Assembly: GCA_963715825.1 (NCBI GenBank)
Contig: CAVQSI010000020.1
Location: 124,001-188,000 of the forward strand
From: Sva-07 sp963715825
GTDB lineage: Bacteria; Actinomycetota; Acidimicrobiia; Acidimicrobiales; Ilumatobacteraceae
Direction: 5' to 3'
DNA: 64,000 nt
How positions within the stretch are numbered: the stretch's first letter is position 1; every line of letters begins with the position of its first letter. The translations under genes were made by a program, and so were the position numbers. Below are positions 9,113 to 18,012 of the stretch, in pieces. The notes below the pieces were generated by a model. That model was not told the DNA's origin and made no database searches. It saw only the letters and a program-made list of their open reading frames with translations.

Positions 9113-9940
9113 ATGAACGACTCCATTGGTCTCTACTTGAACGACATCGGCAAGGTCCCCCTGTTGACCGCCGAAGACGAGCGAGAGCTGTCGCGCATCA
9201 TCGAGACTGGCCGCGAAGCTCAGGAACAGCTCGACGCCGGCAAGCGTGGCGTTGCCCTCAAGCGCCAGGTGCGCGAAGCCGCCAAGGCCAAGGATCGGTT
9301 CATCCGCTCCAACCTTCGCCTCGTGGTCTCCATCGCCCGCCGCTATCCACTGCCCCAGGGCATGGACCTGCTCGACCTCATCCAGGAAGGCAACCTGGGC
9401 CTCGAGCACGCCGTCGACAAGTTCGACTGGCGCCGTGGCTTCAAGTTCTCCACCTACGCCACGTTCTGGATCCGTCAGGCCATCGGCCGGGCACTCGACC
9501 AGAAGGCCAGCCTCATCCGCATCCCCGGCGACCGCTCCGCCAGCCTGCGCGCCGCGCTGCGTCAGGCATCCGGCGACGGCGAGACCCTCGACCAGACCAA
9601 CGCCGAGCTGCACCGCCTCACCACGCCGGTCAGCCTCGACAAGACGGTCGGTGACGACGGCGACGCAACCCTCGGCGACCTGATGGCCAACGGTGACGGC
9701 ACCCCCGAGGACCACGTGATGACGCTGGTCGACAGCGAGCTGCTCGACGAGCTGCTCGGCACGCTCGACTCGCGGGCCCGTTTCGCCGTCGAGTCCCGCT
9801 TCGGCCTCGTCGACGGCGAGCGCAAGAGCTTCCGCGAAGTCGGCGAGCAGCTCGGCGTCACTGCCGAAGCCGCCCGTCGCCTGGTCAGCCGCGCCGTTGC
9901 CGGCCTGCGCGACGACGCCGAACGCATCCTCGCCGTCTGA
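9113..9940 (+). CDS. Group 2 sigma-70 family sigma factor
   Basis: 275 residues, shorter than the housekeeping sigma. Region 1.2 (IGLYLNDIGKVPLLTAEDER) is at the N-terminus, region 2 follows (RLVVSIARRYPLPQGMDLLD, DLIQEGNLGLEHAVDKFDW, FSTYATFWIRQAIGRALDQ), region 3 (RIPGDR) and region 4 (FREVGEQLGVTAEAARRLVS). No long region 1.1 is present, so this is a group 2 (SigB/HrdB-like) alternative sigma rather than an ECF. ATG with AGGAAA 7 bases upstream. A perfect terminator follows 40 bp after the stop. The target regulon cannot be read from sequence. Confidence 0.9.
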   Translation: MNDSIGLYLNDIGKVPLLTAEDERELSRIIETGREAQEQLDAGKRGVALKRQVREAAKAKDRFIRSNLRLVVSIARRYPLPQGMDLLDLIQEGNLGLEHAVDKFDWRRGFKFSTYATFWIRQAIGRALDQKASLIRIPGDRSASLRAALRQASGDGETLDQTNAELHRLTTPVSLDKTVGDDGDATLGDLMANGDGTPEDHVMTLVDSELLDELLGTLDSRARFAVESRFGLVDGERKSFREVGEQLGVTAEAARRLVSRAVAGLRDDAERILAV

Positions 9941-9980
9941 CGCAGCGATTGGTGTCCGACACCGATCGACACCCGAACTG

Positions 9981-10019
9981 AGAGCGACCCGTTGAGAAAC
10001 GGGTCGCTCTTGTCGTTTT
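9981..10019 (+). terminator. Rho-independent terminator after sigma gene
   Basis: A perfect 13-bp inverted repeat (AGAGCGACCCGTT / AACGGGTCGCTCT) with a GAGA tetraloop, followed by TGTCGTTTT. It insulates the sigma gene from the DAHP synthase gene that starts 22 bp later. Confidence 0.92.
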
Positions 10020-10040
10020 CGGCGCCGATAGCCTTGCCGC

Positions 10041-11400
10041 ATGCCTGACGCCCGTGGGACCTGGTCCCCCTCCTCCTGGCACGACCATCCCGTCGCGCAG
10101 CAGCCCGAGTGGCCCGACTCCGGCGCGCTCGAGCAGGCCCTCAAGCAGATCTCCACCATGCCGCCGTTGGTGTTCGCCGGCGAGGCACGGTCGCTGCAGT
10201 CCGAACTCGCCCGCGTGGCCAACGGACGCGCCTTCCTCCTGCAGGCCGGCGACTGTGCGGAGAGCTTCGAGGAGTTCTCGGCCGACAACATCCGCGAGAA
10301 GCTGCCGCGTCATCCTGCAGATGGCCGTCGTGCTCACCTACTCCGTCGGCGTCCCGATCGTGAAGGTCGGGCGCATCGCCGGGCAGTTCGCCAAGCCCCG
10401 CTCCTCCCCCACCGAGATGGTCGGCGAACTCGAGCTGCCGTCGTTCCGCGGCCACATCGTCAACGACGCCAACCCCTCCGAGGCGGCCCGTCAGCCGAAC
10501 CCGGAACGACTCGTGCAGGCCTACCACCAGTCCGCGTCCACGCTCAACCTGCTGCGGGCGTTCACCAAGGGTGGCTTCGCCGACCTGTCGCGGGTGCACG
10601 CGTGGACGCAGGAGTTCGTTGCGTCGAGCCCGGCCGGCGAGCGCTACGAGAACGTCGCCGCCGAGATCGAGCGCGCCCTGGCCTTCATGCGCGCCTGCGG
10701 TATCGACACCGAATCGAACCCCGCCCTGTCGCAGGTCGACATCTACACCTCCCACGAGGCGTTGATCCTCGGCTACGAGGAGTCGCTCACCCGCGTCGAC
10801 ACGCTCACCGGCGCATGGTTCGACTGCTCGGCACACATGCTGTGGATCGGCGAACGCACCCGCGAACTCGACGGCGCGCACGTCGAGTTCCTCCGCGGCG
10901 TCGGCAACCCGATCGGCTGCAAGATCGGTCCGACCACCAGCGCCGAGTTCGTCCTCGAACTCTGCGAGGTGCTCAACCCGTCACGCATCCCGGGCCGGCT
11001 CACCCTGATCAGCCGCATGGGCGCCGACAAGATCGAAGACGGGCTTCGGCCGCTCCTGCGTTCGGTCACCGACGCCGGGCACCCGGTCGTGTGGGCCTGC
11101 GACCCGATGCACGGCAACACCTACACCGCCGCCAACGGGCTCAAGACCCGCCACTTCGACGACGTGATCGCCGAGGTGGGCGGGTTCGTCCGAGCCCACC
11201 GCGCCGAGGGGACGTGGCCCGGCGGCATCCACATCGAGCTCACCGGCGAGAACGTCACCGAGTGCCTCGGTGGCGGTGATGCGCTGTCGGACACGGACCT
11301 CGACCATCGCTACGAGACGATGTGCGATCCCCGGCTCAACGCCCGCCAGAGCGTCGACCTCGCCTTCAGGGTCGCCGAGCTGCTGCGCCAGTTCACCTGA
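10041..11400 (+). pseudogene. Class II DAHP synthase with one-base frameshift
   Basis: 3-deoxy-D-arabino-heptulosonate 7-phosphate synthase, the first shikimate-pathway step (PEP + erythrose 4-phosphate). Residues 1-88 read in one frame (FLLQAGDCAESFEEFSADNI) and the rest in another (VILQMAVVLTYSVGVPIVKV, KPRSSPTEMVGELELPSFRG, GCKIGPTTS, ACDPMHGNT, HIELTGENVTECLGG). The break is at 10304-10306, where CTGCCGCGTC has one C more than the CTG CGC GTC expected. Removing it gives an intact enzyme of about 450 residues. Because the product is normally essential, a homopolymer sequencing error is likelier than real inactivation. Confidence 0.9.
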
Positions 11401-11420
11401 GCGAGTCGAGGTCGACCGCC

Positions 11421-12266
11421 GTGACCGCCCTCGACCTCACGACCAGCTGGCCGGTCGACCACGTCAGCGCAGCCGTGCTGCGCGGCGGCCAGGTGGTGGT
11501 CACGATCGGCGACGTCGACCGGGTGCAACGGCTGGCGTCGATCTCCAAGCCGATGGCGGCGTGGGCGACGCTGGTCGCCGTCGAGGAGGGCATCGTCGAA
11601 CTCGACCAACCGGTCGGCCAGCCGGGCTGCACGCTGCGCCATCTGCTCGCCCACGCCGGCGGCTACCCGTTCGACGGCGCCGATCCGATCGCTCGCCCCG
11701 AAGCGACGCGCATGTACTCGAACACCGGCATCGAACTCGCCGCCGACGCCGTCGAACGAGCGAGCGCGATGGCCTTCGCCGACTACCTGCGCGAGGCGCT
11801 GTTCGCTCCGATCGGCATGCACGACAGCGAACTGACCGGCTCGCCGGCGCACGGTGTGCAGTCGACGCTGGCCGACACCTGCCGGTTCGCGGCGGAGGTG
11901 ATGCGACCCACCCTCATCCACGCCGACTCGGCCGCCGAGGTCGAACGCACCCACTACCCCACGCTCGCAGGTATCGTTCCCGGCGTGGGTCGCTACGAGC
12001 AGTGCCCCTGGGGGCTGGGGTTCGAGGTGCGGGGCACGAAGAAACCCCACTGGACCGGGACGACGAATTCGCCGCGTACGTTCGGCCACTTCGGCGGGTC
12101 CGGCACCATGTTCTGGATCGACCCCGATCGCGACCTCGCACTCGTGGCGCTCGCAGACCGCGACTTCGATCAGTGGGCCGCCACGGCGCTGAAGGTCTGG
12201 CCCGAACTGTCCGACGCAGTGATCGCCGAACACGCCACGGCGACCGGACCCGGAGCGCCGGTGTGA
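11421..12266 (+). CDS. Serine hydrolase, class C beta-lactamase/DD-peptidase fold
   Basis: 281 residues from a GTG at 11421, chosen because upstream in-frame sequence belongs to the DAHP synthase gene. The SxxK nucleophile motif is LASISKPM; YSN is present in RMYSNTGIELA; the third motif is in GHFGGSGTMFW (HxG). It belongs to the beta-lactamase/esterase-like family and is more likely a hydrolase or esterase than a resistance enzyme. No signal peptide, so cytoplasmic. It starts 20 bp after the DAHP synthase stop, and its stop overlaps the next gene (GTGA). Confidence 0.8.
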   Translation: MTALDLTTSWPVDHVSAAVLRGGQVVVTIGDVDRVQRLASISKPMAAWATLVAVEEGIVELDQPVGQPGCTLRHLLAHAGGYPFDGADPIARPEATRMYSNTGIELAADAVERASAMAFADYLREALFAPIGMHDSELTGSPAHGVQSTLADTCRFAAEVMRPTLIHADSAAEVERTHYPTLAGIVPGVGRYEQCPWGLGFEVRGTKKPHWTGTTNSPRTFGHFGGSGTMFWIDPDRDLALVALADRDFDQWAATALKVWPELSDAVIAEHATATGPGAPV

Positions 12267-12727
12267 CCAGGTTCAACCACGGCGACCGGATCCGTTACGC
12301 CACCACCGGCGAGGACGGTCTGCCGCTGGTTCGCTACGGCTTCATCGGGGGCGTCAGCGGCGACAACGGTCCGATCGTGGTGATGCTCGACGGTGAACTC
12401 GGCGGCGACGTCGTCGATGCCGACCACGTCGAACCGGTGCACATCTGCAACGTCACGCTCACGCTCGGCGGCTCTGACCTGCTCGACGACCCGTCGCTGC
12501 GCCAGGGCCTCGTCAACCTGTGGGCCGCCGAGGCCGAGAGCGCCGGCCTGCAGCTCGCGTCGCTGCACTGCATCGGCACGGGAGTGCGCGACTCGAGCGA
12601 AGGCTACGCGCTCGCCGAACTGTCGAGCGGCGGCGAACAGTACGTGCTGCGAGCGACGCGTTGCATCAAGCAGTACGACGCCATCGTGGTCCACGCCGAC
12701 CGTCCCAACCGCTGGGAAGTCCTGTAG
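12263..12727 (+). CDS. Conserved-looking hypothetical protein
   Basis: 154 residues from a GTG overlapping the previous stop. The start FNHGDRIRYATTGEDGLPLV and following VMLDGELGGDVVDADHVE suggest a small beta-barrel (SH3/KOW-like) domain. The second half is alpha/beta with LHCIGTGVRDSSEGYALAEL. No catalytic motif and no membrane segment. Function unknown; translational coupling to the serine hydrolase suggests co-expression. Confidence 0.6.
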   Translation: MTRFNHGDRIRYATTGEDGLPLVRYGFIGGVSGDNGPIVVMLDGELGGDVVDADHVEPVHICNVTLTLGGSDLLDDPSLRQGLVNLWAAEAESAGLQLASLHCIGTGVRDSSEGYALAELSSGGEQYVLRATRCIKQYDAIVVHADRPNRWEVL

Positions 12728-12743
12728 GCGAACACCGCCCGCG

Positions 12744-13019
12744 TCAGTACTCGATCCGGAAGGACCGTTCGGCGGCAGGAACCTCGTCGCTGATGGCCAT
12801 GCCGGTGACAACCGCGCGTGGCGGGCCCTGACGGCACCACGTCAACAGCGCCTCGACCCGCTCGCGCTGACCTTCGGCAACGACCTCGACCGAACCGTCG
12901 GGGCGGTTCCTCACCGAGCCTCGAACGCCGAGGCGCGTTGCCTCCCTCCGACAGCTGTCGCGGTAGAAGACGCCCTGCACGCGTCCGGTCACCACCACAC
13001 GGACTCGGACGACGCTCAT
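12744..13019 (-). CDS. acyP: Acylphosphatase
   Basis: 91 residues, the usual length. It hydrolyses acyl phosphates. The catalytic loop GRVQGVFYRDSCRREA (about residues 12-27) holds the phosphate-binding Arg; the active-site Asn is in VRNRPDGSVEV, near residue 37. Convergent with the upstream gene (17-bp gap) and transcribed alone. Confidence 0.92.
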   Translation of the reverse strand: MSVVRVRVVVTGRVQGVFYRDSCRREATRLGVRGSVRNRPDGSVEVVAEGQRERVEALLTWCRQGPPRAVVTGMAISDEVPAAERSFRIEY

Positions 13020-13062
13020 CGCCGCAGTCTGGCGCAGGCGTTCGGCGCTGGCACCGCGTCGC

Positions 13063-13209
13063 TCAGTCGTGAGGCAACTCGTGGGGTTCGATCGAGTCGA
13101 CCACCGAGGAGTGCTCCGGATGGTCGTGCAGGATGTGGTCCTTGACCTCGTTGTGGTAGCTGAAGATCAGCTCGCAGTAGGGGCACGCGTGCGTCGTCGA
13201 TCCACTCAT
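13063..13209 (-). CDS. 48-residue C2H2 zinc-finger-like protein
   Basis: From an ATG at 13209. The sequence ACPYCELIFSYHNEVKDHIL then HDHPEH gives a C-x2-C-x(12)-H-x3-4-H finger as in classical C2H2 fingers, followed by an acidic tail. Such one-finger proteins are rare in bacteria, though Ros/MucR-type examples exist. Function unknown; DNA or protein binding is inference. Codon use is typical of the region. Confidence 0.6.
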   Translation of the reverse strand: MSGSTTHACPYCELIFSYHNEVKDHILHDHPEHSSVVDSIEPHELPHD

Positions 13210-13302
13210 GGTCTGATGATCCACCCTCGGCAACCTGCACACCAGGGCCCTTCGGTCCACACGCCACGTGGCCGTCGCACGGCACAGGGATAGGTTCGAG
13301 CG

Positions 13303-14166
13303 GTGATGGAACAGGTGATCGCAGTCATGGACGTGGGCGGCACGTCGATCAAGACGGGCGCCGTCCGCTTCGACGGCGGTCGCGACGACCCACGCATCGA
13401 GGTCGGGCCGGCCCTTCCGACCAACTCCAACGAAGCTGCCGACGTCGTCCTCGACTCACTCGCCGCCGGCGCCGACGCCGCGCTCGACGTCGCCGGACGC
13501 GACGTCACCGGGCTCGCGATCGGGATCTGCGGCCCGTTCGACATCGACGCGGGCATCTCCCGAATGCGCGGCGTCCACAAGTTCGACGACATCTACGGCA
13601 TCGATCTGCGTGCTGCGTTGCGCGAGCGCTCGACGGTGTCGGGGCTGCCGATCCGCTTCGCCCGCGATGCGGAGTCCGCGGGGACTGGCGAGTCGCTCGC
13701 CGGTGCGGGCGCCGGAGTCGACCGGGTGTTGACGATGACCGTCGGTACAGGCCTCGGGACCTGCCTCACCGACCACGCTCGACCGGTCGAGTTCGTCGGC
13801 GACTTCGGCGTCGAGCACCTCGCAATGCGTCACACGCCGTGGGGTGGCCGCGCCGACGACGTGCTGTCGGCGCACGGCCTCGCCAACCGCCTCGGGGTGG
13901 CGATGGATGATCTCCGCGCGGCGGTCGATGATCCCGCGAACGCCGACGTGGTCAGCGACCACGGCACCCGGTTGGGCACGTTCCTGGCGCCGGTCGTCGA
14001 CGAGTTCGGGGCCCAGCTGGTCGTCATCGGCGGCGGGTTCTCGGGAGCGTTCGATCGGTTCGGTCCCGCACTGCAGGTTGCGATCGGCGCCGTGCCCGTG
14101 CGCCCTGCGGCGCTCGGCCCCGCCGGTCCCCTGCTCGGCGCCGCCCACCTCACCTTCCGCGCCTGA
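13303..14166 (+). CDS. ROK family sugar kinase/transcription factor-like protein
   Basis: 287 residues. The ATPase-fold phosphate 1 motif VMDVGGTSIKTGAV lies at residues 6-19 and the phosphate 2 motif TVGTGLGTCL near 145. A gly-rich VIGGGFSGAFDRF adenosine motif is present near the end. The typical ROK CxCGxxGCxE zinc motif is not seen; the region reads EHLAMRHTPWGGRADD, so this is an atypical ROK member. There is no N-terminal HTH, so a sugar kinase is likelier than a repressor. Start GTG 13303 or ATG 13306. Confidence 0.75.
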   Translation: MMEQVIAVMDVGGTSIKTGAVRFDGGRDDPRIEVGPALPTNSNEAADVVLDSLAAGADAALDVAGRDVTGLAIGICGPFDIDAGISRMRGVHKFDDIYGIDLRAALRERSTVSGLPIRFARDAESAGTGESLAGAGAGVDRVLTMTVGTGLGTCLTDHARPVEFVGDFGVEHLAMRHTPWGGRADDVLSAHGLANRLGVAMDDLRAAVDDPANADVVSDHGTRLGTFLAPVVDEFGAQLVVIGGGFSGAFDRFGPALQVAIGAVPVRPAALGPAGPLLGAAHLTFRA

Positions 14167-14180
14167 CCTGCTTCGCCAAC

Positions 14181-14358
14181 CCACCGCCCGTCGATGAGCC
14201 AACGGTGGCCCATCCACCCCCTTCGCTCATCGCGCTCCCGATCCACCGCCCGCCGATGAGCCAACGGTGGCCCATCCACCCCTTCGCTCATCGCGCTCCC
14301 GATCCACCGCCCGCCGATGAGCCAACGGTGGCCCATCCGCCCCCTTCGCTCATCGCGG
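14181..14358. repeat. Three tandem copies of a ~62-bp hairpin repeat
   Basis: Between two convergent genes lie three near-identical units with periods of 62 and 61 bp (cores start at 14193, 14255, 14316). Each unit has nested inverted repeats: GATGAGC...GCTCATC outside and GGTGG-CCCAT-CCACC inside. In the third copy the inner arm is CCGCC, still pairable through G-U. The repeats fill most of the gap between the ROK and PIG-L stops. They may act as a bidirectional terminator or be a repetitive-element family. Confidence 0.85.
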
Positions 14359-14374
14359 GGACGTGGGGTGCAGG

Positions 14375-15103
14375 TCAGCGGGTGTCGCAGACGCGGAAGA
14401 GCTCCGCGCTGTGACCCTCGGGGAGGCCGTGTTCGGCGGCGAGTTGCTGGAAGCGGGCGCCGACGCGTTCCATCATGGCGTCGGGGTCGACGTGCTGGCT
14501 GACGTGGCAGCGCAATGCCCGGAACTTGCGATCGACCTGGGCCGTGATGTCGACCACAGCGAGATCGGGATCGCCGCCCATCGGTCCGGCCTGGATCCAC
14601 ACCTCGTGCACCTTCCAGTCCTCGAGCTCGGCGCACGGCATCCCGGCGAACGCGAACGGGTTGCGGGCGTCGGGATAAACGGCACACATCGTCGCCTCGC
14701 CGGTCGCCGTGTGGTCGGGATGCGAGCCGTACGTCGAGGCGAGGTTGCGCAGCGGCGACTGGGTGATGACCACCTGTGGGCGAACTTGGCGGATGATCAG
14801 GCTGATGTCGTGGCGCAGCTCCATCGTGACCTCGACCGTGCCGTCCATGAACCCGAGGAACCGGAGATCGGTGACGCCGACCTCGGCGGCCGCCTTGGTC
14901 TGCTCGTCGCGGCGGATCGACGCCATCTCCTTACGCGGGATCGCATGGTCGAAGCCACCGGCCTGCCCGTCGGTCACCAGGCAGTAGACGACTTCGACGC
15001 CTGCGTCGGTCAACGCGGCCACCGTGCCGGCGGCGCCGAAGTCGACGTCGTCGGGATGGGCGGTGACGACCAGGACACGCTCGATCTCGGAGAACTGCAA
15101 CAT
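14375..15103 (-). CDS. PIG-L/LmbE family deacetylase
   Basis: 242 residues from an ATG at 15103 (a TTG 12 bases upstream is possible). The zinc motif AHPDDVDFGAAGT is at residues 15-27 and the second zinc-binding His motif is GSHPDHTATGE near 125. These enzymes remove N-acetyl groups from sugar conjugates; in actinobacteria MshB (mycothiol) and Mca (conjugate amidase) belong here. Which one this is cannot be decided; no other mycothiol genes are in the window. Confidence 0.85.
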   Translation of the reverse strand: MLQFSEIERVLVVTAHPDDVDFGAAGTVAALTDAGVEVVYCLVTDGQAGGFDHAIPRKEMASIRRDEQTKAAAEVGVTDLRFLGFMDGTVEVTMELRHDISLIIRQVRPQVVITQSPLRNLASTYGSHPDHTATGEATMCAVYPDARNPFAFAGMPCAELEDWKVHEVWIQAGPMGGDPDLAVVDITAQVDRKFRALRCHVSQHVDPDAMMERVGARFQQLAAEHGLPEGHSAELFRVCDTR

Positions 15104-15198
15104 CGGCCCAGTCAACGCCGGATCGCGACGGTTCTCAACTCGGAAACCACATCCGCCTGGTGCCCATCGGAACGACTCGCTCTCCTACAGTCGCAGCC

Positions 15199-16467
15199 AT
15201 GACGATGACCGCACCGTACGACGACGTCGCCCTCTCCGACATCGATCTGTCCGATGGCGACTTCTGGATGGCTCCGCGAGGCTTCCGGGAGGGTGCCTTC
15301 AAGACGTTGCGGGACACGCCCGGCCTCGTCCACTTCCAGGAGCGCGAGATCCCCGAGCTGCCGTTCCCGCCGGGTCCCGGCTACTGGGCGGTGACCCGCC
15401 ACGACGACATCTGGCACGTCAGCCGCAACCCGAAGCTGTTCTGCTCGGGGCACGGCTCGAACATCGGCGATCTCCCCCAGGAGATGAACGAGTTCTTCGG
15501 CTCGATGATCAACATGGACGACCCGAAACACTTCCGGCTCCGTTCGATCGTGTCGAAGGGTTTCACGCCGAAGGAGATCACTGCCGTCGAGGACGTCGTC
15601 AAGACCAAGGCCAACCAGATCATCGATCGACTGCTCGCCGGCTTCCCCGACAAGACCTGCGACTTCGTCGAGCACGTTGCCGCCGCACTTCCGCTGGAGA
15701 TCATCTGCGACATGATGGGCATTCCGCCGGAGGACTACGCCAAGGTCTTCAAGTGGACGAACACGATCCTCGGCGGCGGCGACCCCGAGGTCGCCACGTC
15801 GTACGAGGAGTTCACCGGCCAAGCGCTCGAGATGTTCATGTACGCACAGGCGTTGGGTGAGGACCGCAAGGCGAACCCGCAGGACGACATCACCAGCGTG
15901 ATGATGGCGGCCGAGGTCGATGGCGAACAGTTGACGGCACAGGAGTTCGGGTCGTTCTTCATCCTGCTGGTCGTGGCCGGCAACGAAACCACCCGCAACG
16001 CGATCAGCCACGGGATGAAGGCGCTGACCGACTTCCCCGACCAGCGCGACCTCCTCTACGGCGATTTCGACGTGCATGCGAAAGCTGCCGTCGAGGAGAT
16101 CGTCCGCTGGGGCACACCGGTGATCCACTTCCGCCGCACCGCCACCGAGGACACCGAGTTGGGAGGCCAGGCGATCGCGGCCGGTGAGAAAGTGGTGATG
16201 TGGTACAACTCCGGTAACCGCGACGAGCGGGTGTTCGAGGATCCGTTCACGTTCGACGTCACGCGTGAGCCGAACCCCGCCCAGATCGGATTCGGGGCCG
16301 GCGGACCGCACTTCTGCCTCGGCGCCAACCTCGCTCGCCGCGAGATCGCCGTGATGTTCGACACGATCCGCGAGCGGCTCCCCTCGCTGCGGATCACCGG
16401 CGAACCCGACTACCTCCAGAGCGGATTCATCAACGGCATCAAGCGGATGCAGTGTGCCTGGGACTGA
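15199..16467 (+). CDS. Cytochrome P450, CYP125/CYP142-like
   Basis: 422 residues from the ATG at 15199. The I-helix oxygen motif is VAGNETTRNA, the K-helix ExxR is in AVEEIVRWGTPV, and the haem loop is FGAGGPHFCLGANLARRE with the proximal Cys. The HFRRTATEDTELGG strand and FDVTREPNPAQIGFG run resemble actinobacterial CYP125/CYP124/CYP142, which hydroxylate sterol side chains or branched lipids. The substrate is inferred from resemblance only. No ferredoxin gene is adjacent. The next gene overlaps its end by 14 bp. Confidence 0.88.
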   Translation: MTMTAPYDDVALSDIDLSDGDFWMAPRGFREGAFKTLRDTPGLVHFQEREIPELPFPPGPGYWAVTRHDDIWHVSRNPKLFCSGHGSNIGDLPQEMNEFFGSMINMDDPKHFRLRSIVSKGFTPKEITAVEDVVKTKANQIIDRLLAGFPDKTCDFVEHVAAALPLEIICDMMGIPPEDYAKVFKWTNTILGGGDPEVATSYEEFTGQALEMFMYAQALGEDRKANPQDDITSVMMAAEVDGEQLTAQEFGSFFILLVVAGNETTRNAISHGMKALTDFPDQRDLLYGDFDVHAKAAVEEIVRWGTPVIHFRRTATEDTELGGQAIAAGEKVVMWYNSGNRDERVFEDPFTFDVTREPNPAQIGFGAGGPHFCLGANLARREIAVMFDTIRERLPSLRITGEPDYLQSGFINGIKRMQCAWD

Positions 16468-16927
16468 ACCGACGCCCGAGCGTCGGGTCGACCTCGTCCG
16501 CAACCTCACCATCGCCGGCTGGCTGCTGCTCGGCGGACCGATCGGCTTCGTCGCATTCCAGTTCGAGCGCGTCCGCAGCATCGGCGACCAGCCGTTCGCG
16601 AGCGTGTGGGATCAACGGATCGAGGTACTCAGCTTCCTGATGCTGCCACCCAACCAGGTGGTGCTCGTCCCTGCGATCGTCGTCGCAGTTGCGGCGGTCT
16701 GGCTGGCTGGCGCTGAACGAGACAACTGGCTGAACACGCTGCTGCGTCTGACCGCAGCGTTCGCGATCACGTACGTCGTGATCGGTCTGATCTCGATCGT
16801 GAGCATCCTGGCTCGCGACGACGCCGGATCGTTCGACACCGACAGTGTGTTCCTGCGCTTCGGCGGCGTGGCCATGGCAGCGGGACTCGCGCTCGTCTGC
16901 CGCACCGCCGACCGCCTCGGCTCGTGA
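16454..16927 (+). CDS. Hypothetical integral membrane protein
   Basis: 157 residues from a GTG overlapping the end of the P450 gene. About four hydrophobic helices: LTIAGWLLLGGPIGFVAF, QVVLVPAIVVAVAAVWLAG, AAFAITYVVIGLISIVSIL and GVAMAAGLALVC. No motif suggests enzymatic activity. Coupling to the P450 is by overlap only. It resembles small uncharacterised actinobacterial membrane proteins. Confidence 0.65.
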   Translation: MPGTEPTPERRVDLVRNLTIAGWLLLGGPIGFVAFQFERVRSIGDQPFASVWDQRIEVLSFLMLPPNQVVLVPAIVVAVAAVWLAGAERDNWLNTLLRLTAAFAITYVVIGLISIVSILARDDAGSFDTDSVFLRFGGVAMAAGLALVCRTADRLGS

Positions 16928-16951
16928 GCCTCCCAGCGCTCGCCTGAGCGA

Positions 16952-17012
16952 CCAACGATCAACGCGCAAGGCGTGCCGGAAACCGGCACAGTTCGCGCAC
17001 TGATGGGCGGGA
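16952..17012 (+). repeat. 61-bp interspersed repeat, copy A
   Basis: Begins CCAACGATCA, contains the hairpin GTGCCGG-AAA-CCGGCAC (16973-16989) and ends GCACTGATGGGCGGGA. A second copy, 51 of 61 bases identical, in the same orientation lies at 26641-26701. Both sit directly after a plus-strand stop codon, so a terminator-like role or a REP-like element is possible. The two copies also bracket the GAF/kinase/cyclase block. Confidence 0.85.
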
Positions 17013-17292
17013 CCGAGAATCTGTCACAGCCCGTCGTCCCGCGGCCGCATGTGCCTTCACTGCGATGGATTCTCGTTCGAGCAGACGATGCTCGATTCTC
17101 GTCGCCGGTGCCCGGCTTCTCACGAAAAATCGAGCCATCCACGACCGCACGACGATCGCCACCTGGTGACCGCGCCAGTGAGCGCCGACGTCGACGGGGT
17201 GTGACCGACGACCGGACACCACGGCCGCGTCGGGCGGCCCTCCTCCTGCGTCGCCTCGTCTACAGTCATCGACGGGGACGGGAACCGGGGCC
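17013..17292. other. Non-coding leader of the GAF-kinase locus
   Basis: No gene seen between repeat A and the first GAF reading frame. A TACAGT hexamer near 17261 could be a -10 element for the locus, but no clear -35 element accompanies it. No operator or riboswitch recognised. Confidence 0.4.
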
Positions 17293-18012
17293 ATGGCAGA
17301 CGACGTCGAAGCACAACTCGAGGCAGCGCAACGCCGTGAGGCTGCGCTCGCCGGTGTGCTGCGTGCCGTCGCCGAGGCCAAGGGTGACCTCGATGTGGTG
17401 CTCTTCGGCATCGCCCGACACGCCGCCGTCTTGACCGGCGTCGAGAGCGCCTTGGTGTTCCGTGACGCAGGCGATGTCGTGCGCATGTACATCGATGGGC
17501 CGGATCGGGCTCCGAGGATTCAGGACTTCTCCGGTGATGCAACTGCCGCCGTGAATCAGGTGCTCGAGCATCGACGAACCGTCGTCTTCGACGACCAGCA
17601 GGCGACCACCGATCCCGAGCAGGCCACCAGCCGTCGGGTCGGACAAGAGCACGACCTCCGAACAGCTGCCTACGTTCCGGTGCCGGCGGGCGGCCCGGCA
17701 GCGGGTCTCGCCGTGTTCAAGCGGATCGTCGAGCCGTTCGACGACGAGGACATCGAGATGCTCGAGACGTTCGCCGTCCAGGCCGGCAACGCAATCACGA
17801 GTGCCGAGATGGCGAGCGACCTCGCTGCGAGGAACGCCGAACTCGCCGAGGCGCTCGAGTTGCAGACTGCCACCAGCGAGATCCTGGAGCTGATCAGCGC
17901 CCACCCGGGCGACCTTGCAACGGTGCTCGACGGCGTGCTCGGCAAGGCGGTCGGACCTGCGATGGCGCGACCAGAACATCAACCAGGTGCATCGGCGACT
18001 CGACCGTCATGA
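17293..18012 (+). CDS. Giant GAF sensor kinase, segment 1 (GAF1 and start of GAF2)
   Basis: 239 residues from an ATG preceded by GGGAA. A short coiled N-terminus (VEAQLEAAQRREAALAGVLR) leads into a complete GAF domain (about 21-165, ending PFDDEDIEMLETFAVQAGNA). The standard linker follows (LELQTATSEILELIS, then HPGDLATVLDGVL) and begins a second GAF. After about 17975 the frame turns to nonsense and stops at 18012, while GAF2-like sequence continues in the other frames: FDLEGPIGPVIADMK near 18130, FEVRPFDEREA near 18250, ILQTFADQAAIAI near 18285. At least four frame switches lie in 350 bp. GAF domains bind small ligands; none is predictable here. Confidence 0.75.
   Translation: MADDVEAQLEAAQRREAALAGVLRAVAEAKGDLDVVLFGIARHAAVLTGVESALVFRDAGDVVRMYIDGPDRAPRIQDFSGDATAAVNQVLEHRRTVVFDDQQATTDPEQATSRRVGQEHDLRTAAYVPVPAGGPAAGLAVFKRIVEPFDDEDIEMLETFAVQAGNAITSAEMASDLAARNAELAEALELQTATSEILELISAHPGDLATVLDGVLGKAVGPAMARPEHQPGASATRPS

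Noticed and set aside
14181..14358. CRISPR array
   Set aside because: Only three units, the whole 61-62 bp unit is repeated with no unique spacers, and no cas genes are present.
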